Source of the DNA: Chrysemys picta bellii
Taxonomy: Eukaryota; Chordata; Testudines; Emydidae
Assembly (NCBI RefSeq): GCF_011386835.1
Contig: NC_088809.1
Span: 23,629,067 to 23,693,066, forward strand
Length of the DNA: 64,000 bases
Direction: 5' to 3'
The notes beneath the pieces were generated by a model. The model had not been told where the DNA came from. It saw nothing but the letters and a program-made list of their open reading frames with translations, and did not search any database. The translations under genes were made by a program, and so were the position numbers. This document shows, piece after piece, positions 45,191-57,015 of this stretch. Within the stretch, counting starts at the first letter, position 1. The number at the start of each line of letters is the position of its first letter.

Positions 45191-45369
45191 GGGAGGAATA
45201 GCTGAGTGGTTTGAGCATTGGCCTGCTAAACCTAAGGTTGTGAGTTCAATCCTTGCAGGGGCCCATTTGGGGTAAAAATCTGTCTAGGGATTGGCCCTGC
45301 GTTGAGCAGGGGGTTGGACTAGATGACCTCCTGAGGTCCCTTCCAACCCTGGTATTCTAGGATTCTATA
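45191..45369 (+). mobile_element. tRNA-derived SINE with CR1-type tail
   Basis: The head resembles a tRNA: gaatagctgagtggtttgag supplies the A-box region and gtgagttcaatccttgcagg the B box. The tail, gttggactagatgacctcct followed by gaggtcccttccaaccctgg and ending attctaggattcta, is a CR1 3' end, which explains mobilisation by CR1. It is intact from head to tail and inserted in the TSPOAP1 intron. Confidence 0.85.
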
Positions 45370-45999
45370 CATAGAATATTTCATCTTGTGGTATATATCA
45401 CCCAGCTCAGGCTTCCCAGACTGTGGGTGAAGTCAATGGTTGTATTGCCGTAGACTTCCAGTGGGACCAGGAATTCACCCCACAAGAGGAGTGAGTTTCA
45501 CAGTCCTTCACTGAGAATACCAAAATAAGACTTCCCCTCTGGGGCCAGACAACAAGAGCCTTCCCACTACATGTTGTTGTTGCAATCAGGTAGAGAGGGC
45601 AATCTGGTCTAGGGGATAGTCTGGTCCTGGGCTCTGTGGATAAACAAATCCCTTGCATTATATCTGGAAGGGCATGGGAAGCTCGTGCAGATCTTGGTGG
45701 CTGGTGTTACATGCTCACATTTGCTTGTCCCGCTAAACAAACGGATGATCACATTCTGCAGAAGCAGAAGCTTCCGAGTGGTCATCTAGAGCAAATCAAA
45801 GTAAAATATATTTCAGCACTCCAGCCTGTAGTAGAGAGAGAGCCTGAAGCACGGGCCTGGTGCAAGGCCTGAGGACTGAACCTAAGTCAGCAAAAGTTAT
45901 GCTACAAGCTACAGTCAGGCCCTGTCAAAAGCAGAGGCTTGCCTGCAAGTCAGTGACTGGCACACGAACTCGGCACTGGTACTGCTAGTATTGATAAAA

Positions 46000-46520
46000 C
46001 ACACTGAATGTGTAAACACATTCCAGCAGGCCAGTGCAAGAACACCCTAACTTAGCACACGACAAAAGTGATGAATAGTGATCTTTCGTCTAAAACAGAG
46101 TAAAAGTAAAAAACAAGTGGTGAATAGGGATGTTTTGTCTGAAACCTCAGGAGGAAAGTACAAGGGGAGGTAACAAACATGTCTTGAAACACATAAGGTG
46201 ATACGTAAGTTGTTTATCCGAGTCTATGAATGTTGGGATACCTCACTTTAACCCTTCATCTGGCCTAGGGGGCACTGGAAAGTCCCACCACTGACTGAGC
46301 TGGTCCATTATCACAGGCATACGTGTGTTAAGTGTACCCGTAACCACTGAGCTGAGACATTAGCACCGCGCTTCGTCAGCAATAAACCTGAGCGAGCGCC
46401 TTTGCTACTAACCAGGTCTGTGGTTATTGGGCAGTTCAGTTGGAGCCTGCTGTATGGGCTAACTGGCCAGAGCTGGTACAGCACGCAGAGAGAACACACA
46501 CACACAGCCAACAACTGACA
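46000..46520 (+). mobile_element. Possible LTR-like sequence
   Basis: At 46,379-46,386 'agcaataaacctgag' is followed by a GT-containing stretch (accaggtctgtggttattgg), the arrangement of an LTR polyadenylation region. No matching second LTR, target duplication or coding sequence was seen, so the call is weak. Confidence 0.3.
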
Positions 46521-47340
46521 ACTAATCTGGTAAGTGAGTGAGCTGCCCTCTGTAGGAATGGGTGATCTAACAGTGCAGAAAACTATGAGTTAGGGAGCAA
46601 TGGTGCTGACAGAGGCATATATGACAGTGGGTTCACAAAAGGAGAGGCTGCAGCCTATGGCCTATCCGAACATGGCAAAGGGCACTGCCAGCATCTATTT
46701 TTACCTAAGTGCCTAGGACCAGCAATGGCTCCAATATGATCTCAATAGCTTGGCCCATAAAGGTCAATGATAAGCATACCTCCGTCCGCACCCTTCCTCC
46801 AGGTGTTCCCCCATTCAGCAGCATTTCCCCTGCCTTATCTAAACTGAGCTGAACACATCCAGCTTTCATCAAAGATCTTAGCTTGGCACTAACTGGGAAA
46901 GCAAGGAGCCTGCTGCTTCCAGTATGAAGAACAGTAAATGGAAATCAGGACAGGTGGGGTAAGGAATTCAATCAATCTGATTCTATTCCACCCTTGGACA
47001 CAAGTCAGATATCAGGAATGGCAACATACAAAAACCTGTAGGAGAACACTTCAACCTCCCTGGCCACACAATAGCAGATGTAAAGGTAGCCATCTTACAG
47101 CAAAAAAACTTCAGGACCAGACTCCAAAGAGAAACTGCTGAGCTCCAGTTCATTTGCAAATTTGACACCATCAGATCAGGATTAAACAAAGACTGTGAAT
47201 TGCTATCCAACTACAGAAGCAGTTTCTCCTCCCTTGGTGTTCACACCTCAACTGCTAGCAGAGCACCTCACCCTCCCTGATTGAACTAACCTCGTTATCT
47301 CCATACTGATTTATACCTGCCTCTGGAAATTTCCATTACT

Positions 47341-47470
47341 TGCATCTGAAGAAGTGAGGTTCTTACCCACGAAAGCTTATGCTCCCAATACTTCTGTTAG
47401 TCTCAAAGGTGCCACAGGACCCTCTGTTGCTTTTTACAGATTCAGACTAACATGGCTACCCCTCTGATAC
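47341..47470 (+). mobile_element. Turtle SINE-like tail
   Basis: The copy reads tgcatctgaagaagtgaggt, cacgaaagcttatgctccca, gtctcaaaggtgccacagg and cagactaacatggctacccc. It is the same family as 13,251-13,460 and 20,579-20,670. Confidence 0.75.
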
Positions 47471-47619
47471 TATTCCACCCTCTGCAGCAGACTTCTTGTG
47501 TGACCTTAGACTGCTTCTCTGAGGGCACTTTGTAAAGCCAGGATCACACCGCCTGACCTCACAGGGTGTAGTGCCACCCGACATCTCACTTGGTACCATC
47601 CGTCTCAAAGCATTTTCCA

Positions 47620-47790
47620 AGGATGGGTAAGTACCATCGTCACCATTGTGCCTCTGGTTCCCCATCTGTACAGAGAGAGGATGAGACTTACCCAAGGCCA
47701 CCCAGCAGGTCTGTGGCAAGTTCAGGAATGGAACCTAGTCCTGCTGACTCCCGGACCCATGCTCAATCCACCAAACCACTGCTTGTTTCA
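47620..47790 (-). repeat. MIR-like SINE remnant
   Basis: The stretch contains ggttccccatctgtacagag, acttacccaaggccaccca and gaatggaacctagtcctgct. It is related to the remnants at 12,490 and 40,120. Confidence 0.5.
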
Positions 47791-47968
47791 AGCAGCCCAG
47801 AATCTTGCCCTCTAAATGGAAACCACTAACAGGCCTCAATAATAGACTCTATCTCCTCATGCTAATTTTCACTAGCTGCTGAGTACCAAAGATCCATCTC
47901 CATTCTGTGCTGCTCCCAGCACAGCCAGGAAAGCCCGATCAAATGCTGCAGGTCCACCCACTCCTGTC

Positions 47969-48092
47969 TAGGGTGACCAGACAGCAAATGTGAAAAATTG
48001 GGACAGAGGGTGGGGGGTAATAAGAGTCTATATAAGAAAAAGACCCCAAAATCGGGACTGTCCCTATAAAATCAGGACATCTGGTCACCCTA
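47969..48092. mobile_element. Intact MITE with 8-bp target-site duplication
   Basis: The termini TAGGGTGACCAGAC and CATCTGGTCACCCTA are inverted repeats. The 124 bp element is flanked by ctcctgtc (47,961-47,968) and ctcctgcc (48,093-48,100), 7 of 8 identical. An 8-bp duplication points to hAT mobilisation. A fragment of the same family lies at 17,824-17,873. Confidence 0.88.
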
Positions 48093-48969
48093 CTCCTGCC
48101 CAACATGCGTCCCTGGAACCAGAGAGACTGTCATGGAACTAAGCAATCCGCCCAATAAGTCATTGGAACTTCCCCCACAGCAAGAAGCCCTTTGCTGTCT
48201 CTAGCTGTGGCACTGTAAGCCCATGGGGTCTATCACACGGGGGTCCTGATCTCTGACGGGGGCTCCTTGGCACCATGTAATACAAATAAATCATCATCAG
48301 ACGAGTCAGACATCCTACAACTACTCAGGCCAGCCCCACCAGCCACCCAAAACAAGCCCACAGTCCCCAGATTCCCACTGTGTAGCCGAAGGTCCAACAG
48401 CCACCATCCAAATAGGCATGAGACCCTACACACACTGCAACCCCTCTGGTATCACAACATGCTTTCCAAATGGCACAGGGTAACCATCTCTCCTGCTGTA
48501 GGAACAATTTCTCAAACCTCACCCCCTTGTCCTCATTCCTGTCACCCCTTCGGACCATGCACACTTCCACGACAAGCAGCCCAAGCCCGACTCTTCTCTA
48601 GTGAGCCCTTCTGACAGAAGCCTGCCATTCCCCATGCTCACCTCACTCACCATCCACGTCCCCAATATCAGCCCCCAGCATACACTGCTCACTGCATAAA
48701 CAGCCTGTTCCTCCTTGCCACAGCTTAGCGAGGATCTGGGTAAGACTGAACACTCCGAAACCACAAGCTGGTAGCAGGACTCTGCTTACTGGGGTCACGC
48801 TGACAAGGTTCCACATAGGGAAGGAAGAGAAACCTGCTCCCATGGGTTCTGAAGGGCTCTTATGAGGAAGTGATGCGGCTGCTCCCTGAGGTGTGTTGCT
48901 GAAAAGCATCTACCTACTTTTATGGGCCCTTTCCCTGTAGTATCCGAGCATGGAAGGAGCAATTCTCAC

Positions 48970-49008
48970 CTGGACGAGGCTTGTAGTTTTCCTGTTTCTC
49001 CAGCTCTG
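48970..49008 (-). CDS. TSPOAP1: TSPOAP1 micro-exon (linker between SH3 II and III)
   Basis: This exon is 39 bp, phase 1 at both ends, with acceptor ttttcttccacag and donor GTCCAG/gtgaga. It encodes ELEKQENYKPRP, a charged linker. Exon length divisible by three with equal phases means it could be skipped without a frame change. Assignment rests on splice sites and frame, since little sequence similarity is expected here. Confidence 0.72.
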
Positions 49009-49427
49009 CTGTGGAAGAAAAGATTTAATGAGTCTGTATTCAGCTTTCAACACTGAAAAAACAGACACCTGACAAACAACAACAAAACATTCCTCATGAA
49101 CAGCAAAGATCAAGCCAAGGCCCAACAAACACACGCCACAAGCAGATCATACATCCTGTTCATGCAGCTCAAAGTCTAGGACAGTAACAGTGACACTGGA
49201 ACAAGCTCAAGAAACAAAAAGAGCTATCTGTCCTGGAGAACATTTAACACTCAGGCCAGGGTCCCCGCATGGAGTGATTACAAATGGTGCCAAACTGGAA
49301 GGAAAGGGTGCTCTGTCCACTTGCTGCCAGTCTGACCACTTGGAGATCCTGAGAGCAGGTAGTCAAAACTCAACCCAGTTTGCAACCCAAATGCCAAAAT
49401 CAAACGCAAGCAGCAGGCGTGACAGAC

Positions 49428-49499
49428 CTTTCTTGGCACGTCTGGGTTTCGGAGGAGGGACGGTGAGGCGGCGTGGAGGTGGAGCAAATGTACCATTTC
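49428..49499 (-). CDS. TSPOAP1: TSPOAP1 exon: proline/arginine linker
   Basis: This exon is 72 bp, phase 1 at both ends, with acceptor ggattttattaag and donor AAGAAAG/gtctgt. It encodes GNGTFAPPPRRLTVPPPKPR followed by RAKK. The PPPKPRR core matches the linker I recall after SH3 II in mammalian TSPOAP1. Equal phases make it skippable in frame. Confidence 0.85.
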
Positions 49500-51693
49500 C
49501 TTAATAAAATCCAAGAAAAAAAGCAAATAGACAAGAGAACAGTAAGACAGCAAATGAAAGTGAAAAGCTTCTTGGAGAGTGAGTAAGCAACACAGCAGCA
49601 TGAAGAAACTTCCACTGGGAAGCAGACTCTGCAATTTATATACTGAAGCGAGACCACACGGGGACTCTCATACTGTACAACCCACACACAGACACATGGG
49701 TTTTTATATATATGCGCTCATCAAGAATGCAACAAAGCATGTCCTGCCTGTCCATCCCTCCCTGCCTGTGACTGCACATCACCTTTCAGGAATATTAGAG
49801 TCACAGTAAAACCAAACCCTAACAGATTACTACCCAAAAGAAGCAAATTTAGGGCTGCACTTCTCAAACAAGCCACCCACATTAACCCTGCCCTTCCAGG
49901 AACACAGTTCCCTTCTTCCCCACTCTGCAGGCAGGTGAATGAAGAAGATCAGGATGGGAGACTGGGAGAGAACAGGGGATTTCAGAGGCTGGTAGGGGAG
50001 GAGATCAGGGTCTTTCCCTCTCTTCTCCTGAGGCTCTGCAGGGAGGAAGATCCCCAGTGAGCCTGGGGAGGAGCGGTTCACCAGCCAGACCCTCATGTGA
50101 GGCTCTCAAGGGGAAATGCTCTTTTCTGCTGACAAGGTTCCCTAGTGACGGGGTGATGCTCGGAGCTCGATCTCTGCAGAGAATAGGGACAGAGATGGCT
50201 CCTGCAGTCCCTAAGCTCTGAATCATTGATCAACAGTGATTCATATTTAAGAACTAGTAACTTTTGAAAATACATGTTAGCCTTTGTCATTGGACACTGG
50301 ATCTCAGCCTGGGGAGACAGGGAAATACGCTTCCTCTCTCACCTTGTCTCCACTGTCAGCTACAACGTGGCAAAAGCACTGGGCAGACTTAGAGTTCGGT
50401 TAACTGCTCTGTCATTTGGGTGTGAAGTTGGGAGCCCCTTGTGCACGTCACTCCACTACCCCAGCCCTAGATCTAACCTTCCAGTGTTGCTGTCACCCAT
50501 GGCACTCAGCATGTCTGGGATTCACTCTGAGCAGCCAGGGTGTCCGGAGGGCCTGCAAGACATGCCAGTGCTTAGATGGCAGTATTCTCCCTGGGACTCT
50601 GCCTGGTGGCAGGCGCCAAGCCCATAATTCCCACCCAGGGTCAGCTGAGATCTTGCAGTTCACTAAGGCCCCTGGTGGCTGTGATAACACAGAGGGATTC
50701 TTGCCCTTCTCAGGCTAAGCTTGATGCACGTGAGATGCAGGAGGCAGAAAGACATCTGCTGTGCATAAAGCACTAAGGCCCCATGCTTCAGACACTCGCT
50801 GGCACGGACCAGGAGCCCAAGTGGCACCACCGTTTGGCTTCTCTAGGGCCACGTATGTGTACTCCCGCATTCATTTACAATCTATGCAACAAGGCCAAGT
50901 CAAAGCGGCGTTGTTAATTGTAAAACTCAGCTCTTTTTTCTCTCTTCCCCTCATTCTCTCCTTCCCATTTCTCTTTTCTCTCCTTCCATCGGGCTCCCTC
51001 CTCTCAGAGTTCCCTCATCACTATTCTCCTCTCTGCCCTGGCTTTCTTCCCCACCTCCACCCACCCGTCTCCTCCTCCTCCTTCCCTGTCTACACACTGT
51101 GCTCTCCTAAAAGTAGTACCTCCCCTGCCCCAGGGCTGGTCAGCTGCAGACCATGAGGTGCCCATGATCGGCTGAAGCTGAGGCACTACTCTGCTCCCTC
51201 CTGCTGCTCCCTGCCATGTTCTTCTCACGTACTTCAGCAAGGAGCAGACCCCACTTCAACTCCTCACTGCACAGCAGCTGGCCCAGGGTTAGCTCTCACA
51301 AAGCACACATGTCATTAAAACCCATCCAGAGACAACATCCTCCCCACGTGCCGCTCCCTTGCATGTCCAAGCTCAATGCCGCATGTGGGAGGCGGCTTGG
51401 AACAATGCTGCAGTTTGGAAGGGCAGGTTTTGAACTGAGATACTACAGCAGTTACAGCCTCAGGCCAGGACACTCAGCTCACGCGCACAGGGCCCCTGCT
51501 GCTCGCTATAGCAACAGCCGGGGTTCTGGTGGCTGACGCTCCTGAGGGTGGCCACAAGAACCCCCTCGGCAGGTGCAGTTGGCGTGCAGCTGCAGTGCAA
51601 TGCATGACAGCAGTGCTGAGCTTCCTGAATGTCAGGAAAGAAACGCATTGTCCACATGCAGAAACTGCGTAGGTGTGGGAGGAGGTACAGTAC
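49500..51693. other. TSPOAP1 intron with a polypyrimidine tract
   Basis: This is the intron between the exons at 49,428 and 51,694. At 50,930-51,120 the plus strand is a long C/T-rich tract (ttttttctctcttcccctca). No transposon was recognised. Confidence 0.45.
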
Positions 51694-51862
51694 CTATGCT
51701 TTCCACCGATGTGGCAGCAGGAATGTAACCTTGCTTTAACAGCTCCTTCCTCACTTCCGCACTGTCCACCTGAACTTCAGACACCATGTTACAAGGGATG
51801 TACCCTGCCCTTCCTGCACATTCACCTCTGTAAAACCCATCAGCGTCTTTGTCGCCACACAC
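51694..51862 (-). CDS. TSPOAP1: TSPOAP1 exon: second half of SH3 domain II
   Basis: This exon is 169 bp, entering in phase 0 and leaving in phase 1, with acceptor tctcctcttctag and donor AGCATAG/gtactg. It encodes CGDKDADGFYRGECAGRAGY, IPCNMVSEV and LLKQGYIPAATSVES. DADGFYRGE and the IPCNM ligand-binding segment complete SH3 II. The wording GYIPCNMV followed by a hydrophobic LLxxGY segment resembles TSPOAP1 more than RIMBP2, which is why this paralogue was chosen. Confidence 0.94.
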
Positions 51863-52063
51863 CTAGAAGAGGAGAAACAGCATCTGCATCAGTTCACATT
51901 AGGGAGCGTGAGCCACGTAATGAAAGCAGGGATGCTCTGCAGGTAAAGCAGTTTAAGGAAGGTAACAACAGCCTGTTCAACTGAATTCTGCATCCAAAAG
52001 TCCCAGCCATCTGTGGCCAGGACACGGCAGGTTAGCAGCAACCTCATGTAGCACTGTTCTTAC

Positions 52064-52203
52064 CTTCAGAATCTGCCCCTCCTTAAATGGGAGCTCTTCT
52101 TCAGCTGCATCAGGGTTAGGTGACATAGAAATGGGGTCATAGTCAAAAAGGGCCACAAATATCCTTACTGAGTTGTCTGTAACAACAGCCTCTGAAGCTG
52201 AGC
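52064..52203 (-). CDS. TSPOAP1: TSPOAP1 exon: first half of SH3 domain II
   Basis: This exon is 140 bp, entering in phase 1 and leaving in phase 0, with acceptor tctcttgcttgcag and donor CTGAAG/gtaagaac. It encodes VRIFVALFDYDPISMSPNPD followed by AAEEELPFKEGQILK. ALFDY is the SH3 signature, and the EEEL acidic loop follows. The SMSPNPDA segment is diagnostic of RIM-binding proteins. Confidence 0.95.
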
Positions 52204-52409
52204 CTGCAAGCAAGAGAAATGAGGTTAGCACCGCATTCCAGGGAGCTCACACCTCCAAATCGACATGTTTTCAGGGCAGAAGTTACTGGCTTCTCTTTCA
52301 ACATTTCAAAACAGATTGTTCTCGCTCCATCCCTCTGTCTGTCTCTCCCTCCCTGTACTATGCTCCTTTTCAGATGGAAAATAGTCTCAAGAAACGCTGA
52401 CAAGCTCAC

Positions 52410-52536
52410 CTGAACTGGAGATGGAAGATTTCAAGATTCGGCTTCTTCTCAAGGCCTTGTTCCCTTTTCGGGTTGGAGTCTGCCAAGCTGGTGAGCCAAG
52501 TAACTCTTGTAACCTCAGATCTTCATTATCAGAAGC
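52410..52536 (-). CDS. TSPOAP1: TSPOAP1 exon: region before SH3 domain II
   Basis: This exon is 127 bp, starting in phase 0 and ending in phase 1, with acceptor gtttctgttgcag and donor AGTTCAG/gtgagc. It encodes ASDNEDLRLQELLGSPAWQT and a basic, serine-rich end (RRSRILKSSISSSG). No known domain. The frame is fixed by the downstream SH3 exon. Confidence 0.82.
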
Positions 52537-53182
52537 CTGCAACAGAAACCACTGGAGAGTTACTAATGGCCGTGCTTTGAACTCTGAATTAGCATGGACC
52601 CAGCTCCACCCCTCACCAGCGACACTAAGCACACCACAAAAAGCAATGCATTCAAATGCACTATTCCTCTTTTGGGACACTCCAGAGATGAGAATTATGT
52701 GGCACTGTGGAAAACTGAAGCAAGTCAACATGGACAGGTGCTTTTCTTGGAGGCCAGTAACAACTCCATTGTGGTTGTGAGGAGGGGTGGAAGGACACAT
52801 CAAGGAAAAGTAGAAATGATCACGGATCATCATTAATTTACTAGGAATTTTCACTAAGGTCCCAAGGTCTTTGAACTTGGACAGCATCTTGGCCTAGGGA
52901 GGAGGTCCCAGTGGAGAAAAGGAATACTGCATCCATGATTCTCAGCAGCAGAGCAATGATTCTCCTCTGACTTTCCACAGCACAAGCATAAGCAGAGAAT
53001 ACAAGAAAAGCCTCAGAACAGCACAGATCTACAAGCTCTAAAAGCTCTCCCAGACATACAGCTGAAGAGTCTGTTTCTGTACAGCACTAGACAAAGCAGC
53101 ACACAGGCAGGCTGGGGGCACGGGCAGGGGAGGAAACTATTGTCACTACAAGCTGCTTCAAAACCAGAAGAGGAAAAGTCAC

Positions 53183-54316
53183 CCAGACCCTTGTGTGCAA
53201 CGCAGCGCTGTGTATCCCCTTCCAAGGGCGCTCCGGCATCTTCCTCCAGCCAGCTGGACTATCCTCTCGGTCCCAGCCTTGCTCCTCTGAGCTGCCTTCA
53301 CTCCTCAGTGCTTCCTTCTCTGGGCAAGGTAACTGTGGGTGGTGGCTTGGAGGCCCAGCCCACTCCATTCCTTTCTCTTCCCCAAACTCTTGCTTCTTCA
53401 GCGGGGTTCTCCCATCAGAGTGGACAGACTCAGACTGACTGGAGCAATCACTCCACCCTTCACAGCCAGTCTGGGACCCCTCCACGCTGCCATCTGGCCA
53501 TTCACTGCTCCCGGGGCTGGAAGGGAAGGTCAGATCCTGATCTTCCTCTGAGTCATATTCAATATTGATCTCGAGGCTCCTTGTGTTGAAGCAGTGGGTT
53601 GTCAATGCAGCGGGCTCTGCTAGGTCTGAAGGCATTAACTTTCTGTGGGATTTTCTAAAGGTGCCTGGTCTTGCATGACCACAGATTTCTGACCCGCCCT
53701 TGCCACTAGCACTGCTTACGACATTCAGCTTCTCCTTGAGGCTGTGGGCTCTGTACAAGCTGCCTCCTGTCAGGCTGCAGGTGTTCAGCAGGCGACTACA
53801 ATGCTCTTTGACATCGCTCCGTTTCTTCCTGCTCACCTCAGGCAGATCATGGGCCCTTTCTTGAGAATTACCTCCTTTCTTTCTGCCCGACTGGGGGCTT
53901 GTGCCTGCAGTGGGCTTCATTCTACTCTCCTGGTAACCCCAATTACAGCTACCCCTCTTCTGAGTCCAGCTCAGCTCCAGATAGGCAGGATTCTCATTGT
54001 CAGAGTCTTCTCTGGTCTTCTGAAGAACAGGAGCCTCTTGGGGCGCCTGCATGGAAAGATTTTGGTAGGAGTCATTATCATCTGTGTTTGGAAATGCCTG
54101 AGGGGCACTTTCTGCATGGTATGAACGTCTCTCCCCGAAGCAGTCTGGGGATTCTCTCTTCTCCACATGAACACACTTTTCATCCTCCTCCTCTTCATCC
54201 TCTTCCTCTGTCACTTCGGGAATGCTAAATAACTTCTTGCTGCAGTTCTGCTGAGGTGGGAGCTCCAGAAGCCTCTCCAGAATTTCCTCATCGCTATCGG
54301 TGTCACAAGGATCCAA
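53183..54316 (-). CDS. TSPOAP1: TSPOAP1 large acidic/serine-rich exon
   Basis: This exon is 1,134 bp (378 codons), phase 0 at both ends. The acceptor is ggctgggctgcag; the chosen donor CTGG/gtgact is weak but is the only GT that keeps the downstream frame. It opens LDPCDTDSDEEILERLLELP, then an acidic run (EEEDEEEEDEK, residues about 42-52), an EHCSRLL segment near residue 190 and LEINIEYDSEEDQD near residue 255. From memory, mammalian TSPOAP1 has the same landmarks in the same order in one long exon between the FN3 repeats and SH3 II. Most of the exon is low-complexity and likely disordered. An unnoticed small exon could follow it. Confidence 0.88.
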
Positions 54317-55559
54317 CTGCAGCCCAGCCCCCAAGACAAGGCACAGAGGGGATAAGCAGAGAGAAAGAGGAAATAAACATTAACCAAGAAAGAAAGCTAC
54401 AGACGCCCCCTCACGGTGTTTGAAACAGGACAATCCAATGTCAGGACTAGGACAGCACACCGTGACAGAGAGCGATTGCAGTCTGCAGAGAAGCACGGGA
54501 GGAGATGGTTCTTCGGGTTAAAGAAAACGATTAGATAACCTAGCGATACAATGAGACCACAAGAAAGGCCACTGGGTGGGATTGTCTTCCCCTGCCAAAT
54601 CTGCACAGATGTGTCTGCGTCTGCAGCACCTTCGACTGCATCCTCTGGATGCCACAGAGGCACTCAGAGCTACAGGAGGAAACTGGCTGGGCTGGGATCA
54701 GGTACGCCTTCTCCAAGGCCATCCTGTGTACACAGGAATCAGCAATTCACTCCATCCATAGGGACAGATCAGACTGCTCCTCGTATGCTGGTCCCTGCTG
54801 ACAGGCATAAGGCCCTGCCTCCTCCCCACCACCTTTTCTGCATCCTTCTCCCCGCAGAGGAGCAGAAGTAAGGAATCCCTGTGCTACCAGAGCAAAGGAG
54901 TGCAGGGGCTTTTTCCCTCTGCCACTCACAATGGCCCTATAGCAGCTGATTGGTAAATGCAGCCTGCCTGCAAACCCAGATGAACACACAACACTCCCTT
55001 AGCCAGACGAGGCAATCACTTTCCTTACATTAAACTGAAATGGATACACTTGATCCTACAGAGCTGTGTTCCATTCAGACATGCATTCAAAGACATTCAC
55101 ATTGAACTGGTTATGCAAATGGCTGGTGAAATGTTGCACTGCTTGTAATAAAGCTGGGTTTTAACCACTGATGCTAAGGGTGGGTTATGTCTTGCTTTTT
55201 ATTATTTTAGTAACAAAATAAAATGGTCACACTGGTACTAGGGGTTCATTTGCAAATAGTTTATAAAGGGCTACTCAACAATTAACATATTCTATAAGCA
55301 TGATCTAGATATGAGCATTCTGTGGGATAGATAGTTATACACACCACAATAGAAGGTGTCCTAGATGGATCTAAACAACCTATTGACCAGTTGGACTCCA
55401 CAACAACTGATCAACCATTTATTAAAACATCTGGTAATCACGTGTTAGCCCTCTATAACCTATTGATAAATGTACTCATAAAGCATGACCCATATGACTT
55501 GGTTTACTTACATACAGAATCAATCCTTAATTTAAAAATACACAAGTAACATGGGCTTT
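54317..55559. other. Start of the upstream TSPOAP1 intron, no recognised exon
   Basis: The 9.7 kb from here to the window end contain no recognisable SH3-I or FN3 exon on the minus strand. This first part has no clear repeats. The FN3 and SH3-I exons must lie beyond 64,000 if the gene is intact. Confidence 0.4.
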
Positions 55560-56640
55560 GCCATTGTTTTGCCCAAGATTCATGGTAGGTTAACCAGCCT
55601 ACAGTTCCCACGGTCTCCTTTGAATATTGGCTCAACATTAGCACTCTTCCAGTCTTCTGGAATTTCCCCAGTATTCCAAGATTTATTTAAAATTAACATT
55701 AGCAGGTCAAAGATCTCCTCAGCCAACTCTTTTAGGACTCTTGGCTGCAAGTTCTCTGGGCTTGCTGATTTTAAAATGTTTATACTGAGTAGATGTTGTT
55801 TAACATTTTCATTAGTTACTAATGGACTGGAAAGTACTTCATCACCATCATGTGATACAATCACATCATCCTGCTTCTTTTCAAAACCAGAACACAAAAT
55901 GTATTTAACTTCTGCCTTTTCTACATTATTATTAACAATTTGCCATCTCCATCTCATAGTGGACCTATATCATTGCTAGGATTTCTTTTGTTCCCAATAT
56001 ATTTTAAAAACACCTTTTATTGTCAGTCCTGTCAACAATGGATTTTTCCCTGATGTCTTTAGATTCCTTTATCAATTTTCTACTCTTCATAACTTCTAAT
56101 TTATATTGATTGCTCTCTCTTTCCCCTTTATTTCTATTTGTTATATGTTGCTTTTTTTATTTCTAATTGCTGTCTTCACTTTTCCACTGAACCAGGATGT
56201 GCTTTTAGCCAAAGTTGTCATCTTTCATGATTATGGAATTGTGGCTTTTTGGCCATCAAATGAACTCTTCTTAAACAACTCCCCATTTGCATTCATATTT
56301 TTCTGTCTAAATTTTTCCTCTGAATCAATTTCACTTATAATTTCCCTCAGCTTTGGGAAAATAACTCTTCTGAAACAACAAGTATATGTGTGTGTGTGTT
56401 TATATATATAAAAACTGGCTGGGACTGTCCTCTGTTTAAATAAACATTTTAATGTAATTTGTTCATGATCAGTGGTTGCTAGGCAACCAGCAACTTTCAG
56501 TCCAGTGATTAATTTATCTTTATCTGACATAATGCACTCCAAGACAGAAGGGGTATTCTGAATCAGAGCAATAAAGAGGTGCAGGAGCAATCTAGAGGCC
56601 AAATTATTTTTTATCTCAATCAGTTGGGGGCAAAGTAGAA
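55560..56640 (-). mobile_element. CR1-type LINE ORF2 fragment (endonuclease end to start of RT)
   Basis: Minus-strand translation gives VAGCLATTDHEQITLKC (endonuclease end; the catalytic SDH reads TDH). Further on it gives LQPRVLKELAEEIFDLLMLI and NTGEIPEDWKSANVEPIFKG, the opening of the reverse transcriptase domain. The frame breaks near a simple repeat at 56,378-56,412. The fragment stops before the RT catalytic motif. Confidence 0.85.
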
Positions 56641-57015
56641 ATCAGTTAAGTGGCGAATAATCAGAAGTAAATCAGAGTTACTTGTTTTAGCAGGAAGAAG
56701 TTACTCACCTTGTGCAGTAACAATGGTTCTTTGGGATATGTGTCCCTATGGGTGCTCCACTGTAGGTGTGTCTGTGCCCCCGTGCTGCTGATCGGCGAAT
56801 TTCAATAGCAGTCTGTCCCGCCTGCACAGCTCCCCATCTGTCACAAGGTTAGCCAGTGTGTGCGGGCATTCAGTTCCTTCTCTATCCCAGAGTCAACCAC
56901 TGAAACTCCGAAGTAGAGGGGAGAAGGATGGGTTGTGGAGCACCCATAGGGACACACATCTCAAAGGACCTTCGTTACTGCACAAGGTGAGTAACTTCTT
57001 CTCTGAGTAGTGTCC

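Noticed and set aside
54397..54722. An additional TSPOAP1 exon (cctcctgtag acceptor near 54,680)
   Set aside because: The short reading has no resemblance to FN3 or SH3 sequence and no matching phase could be shown.
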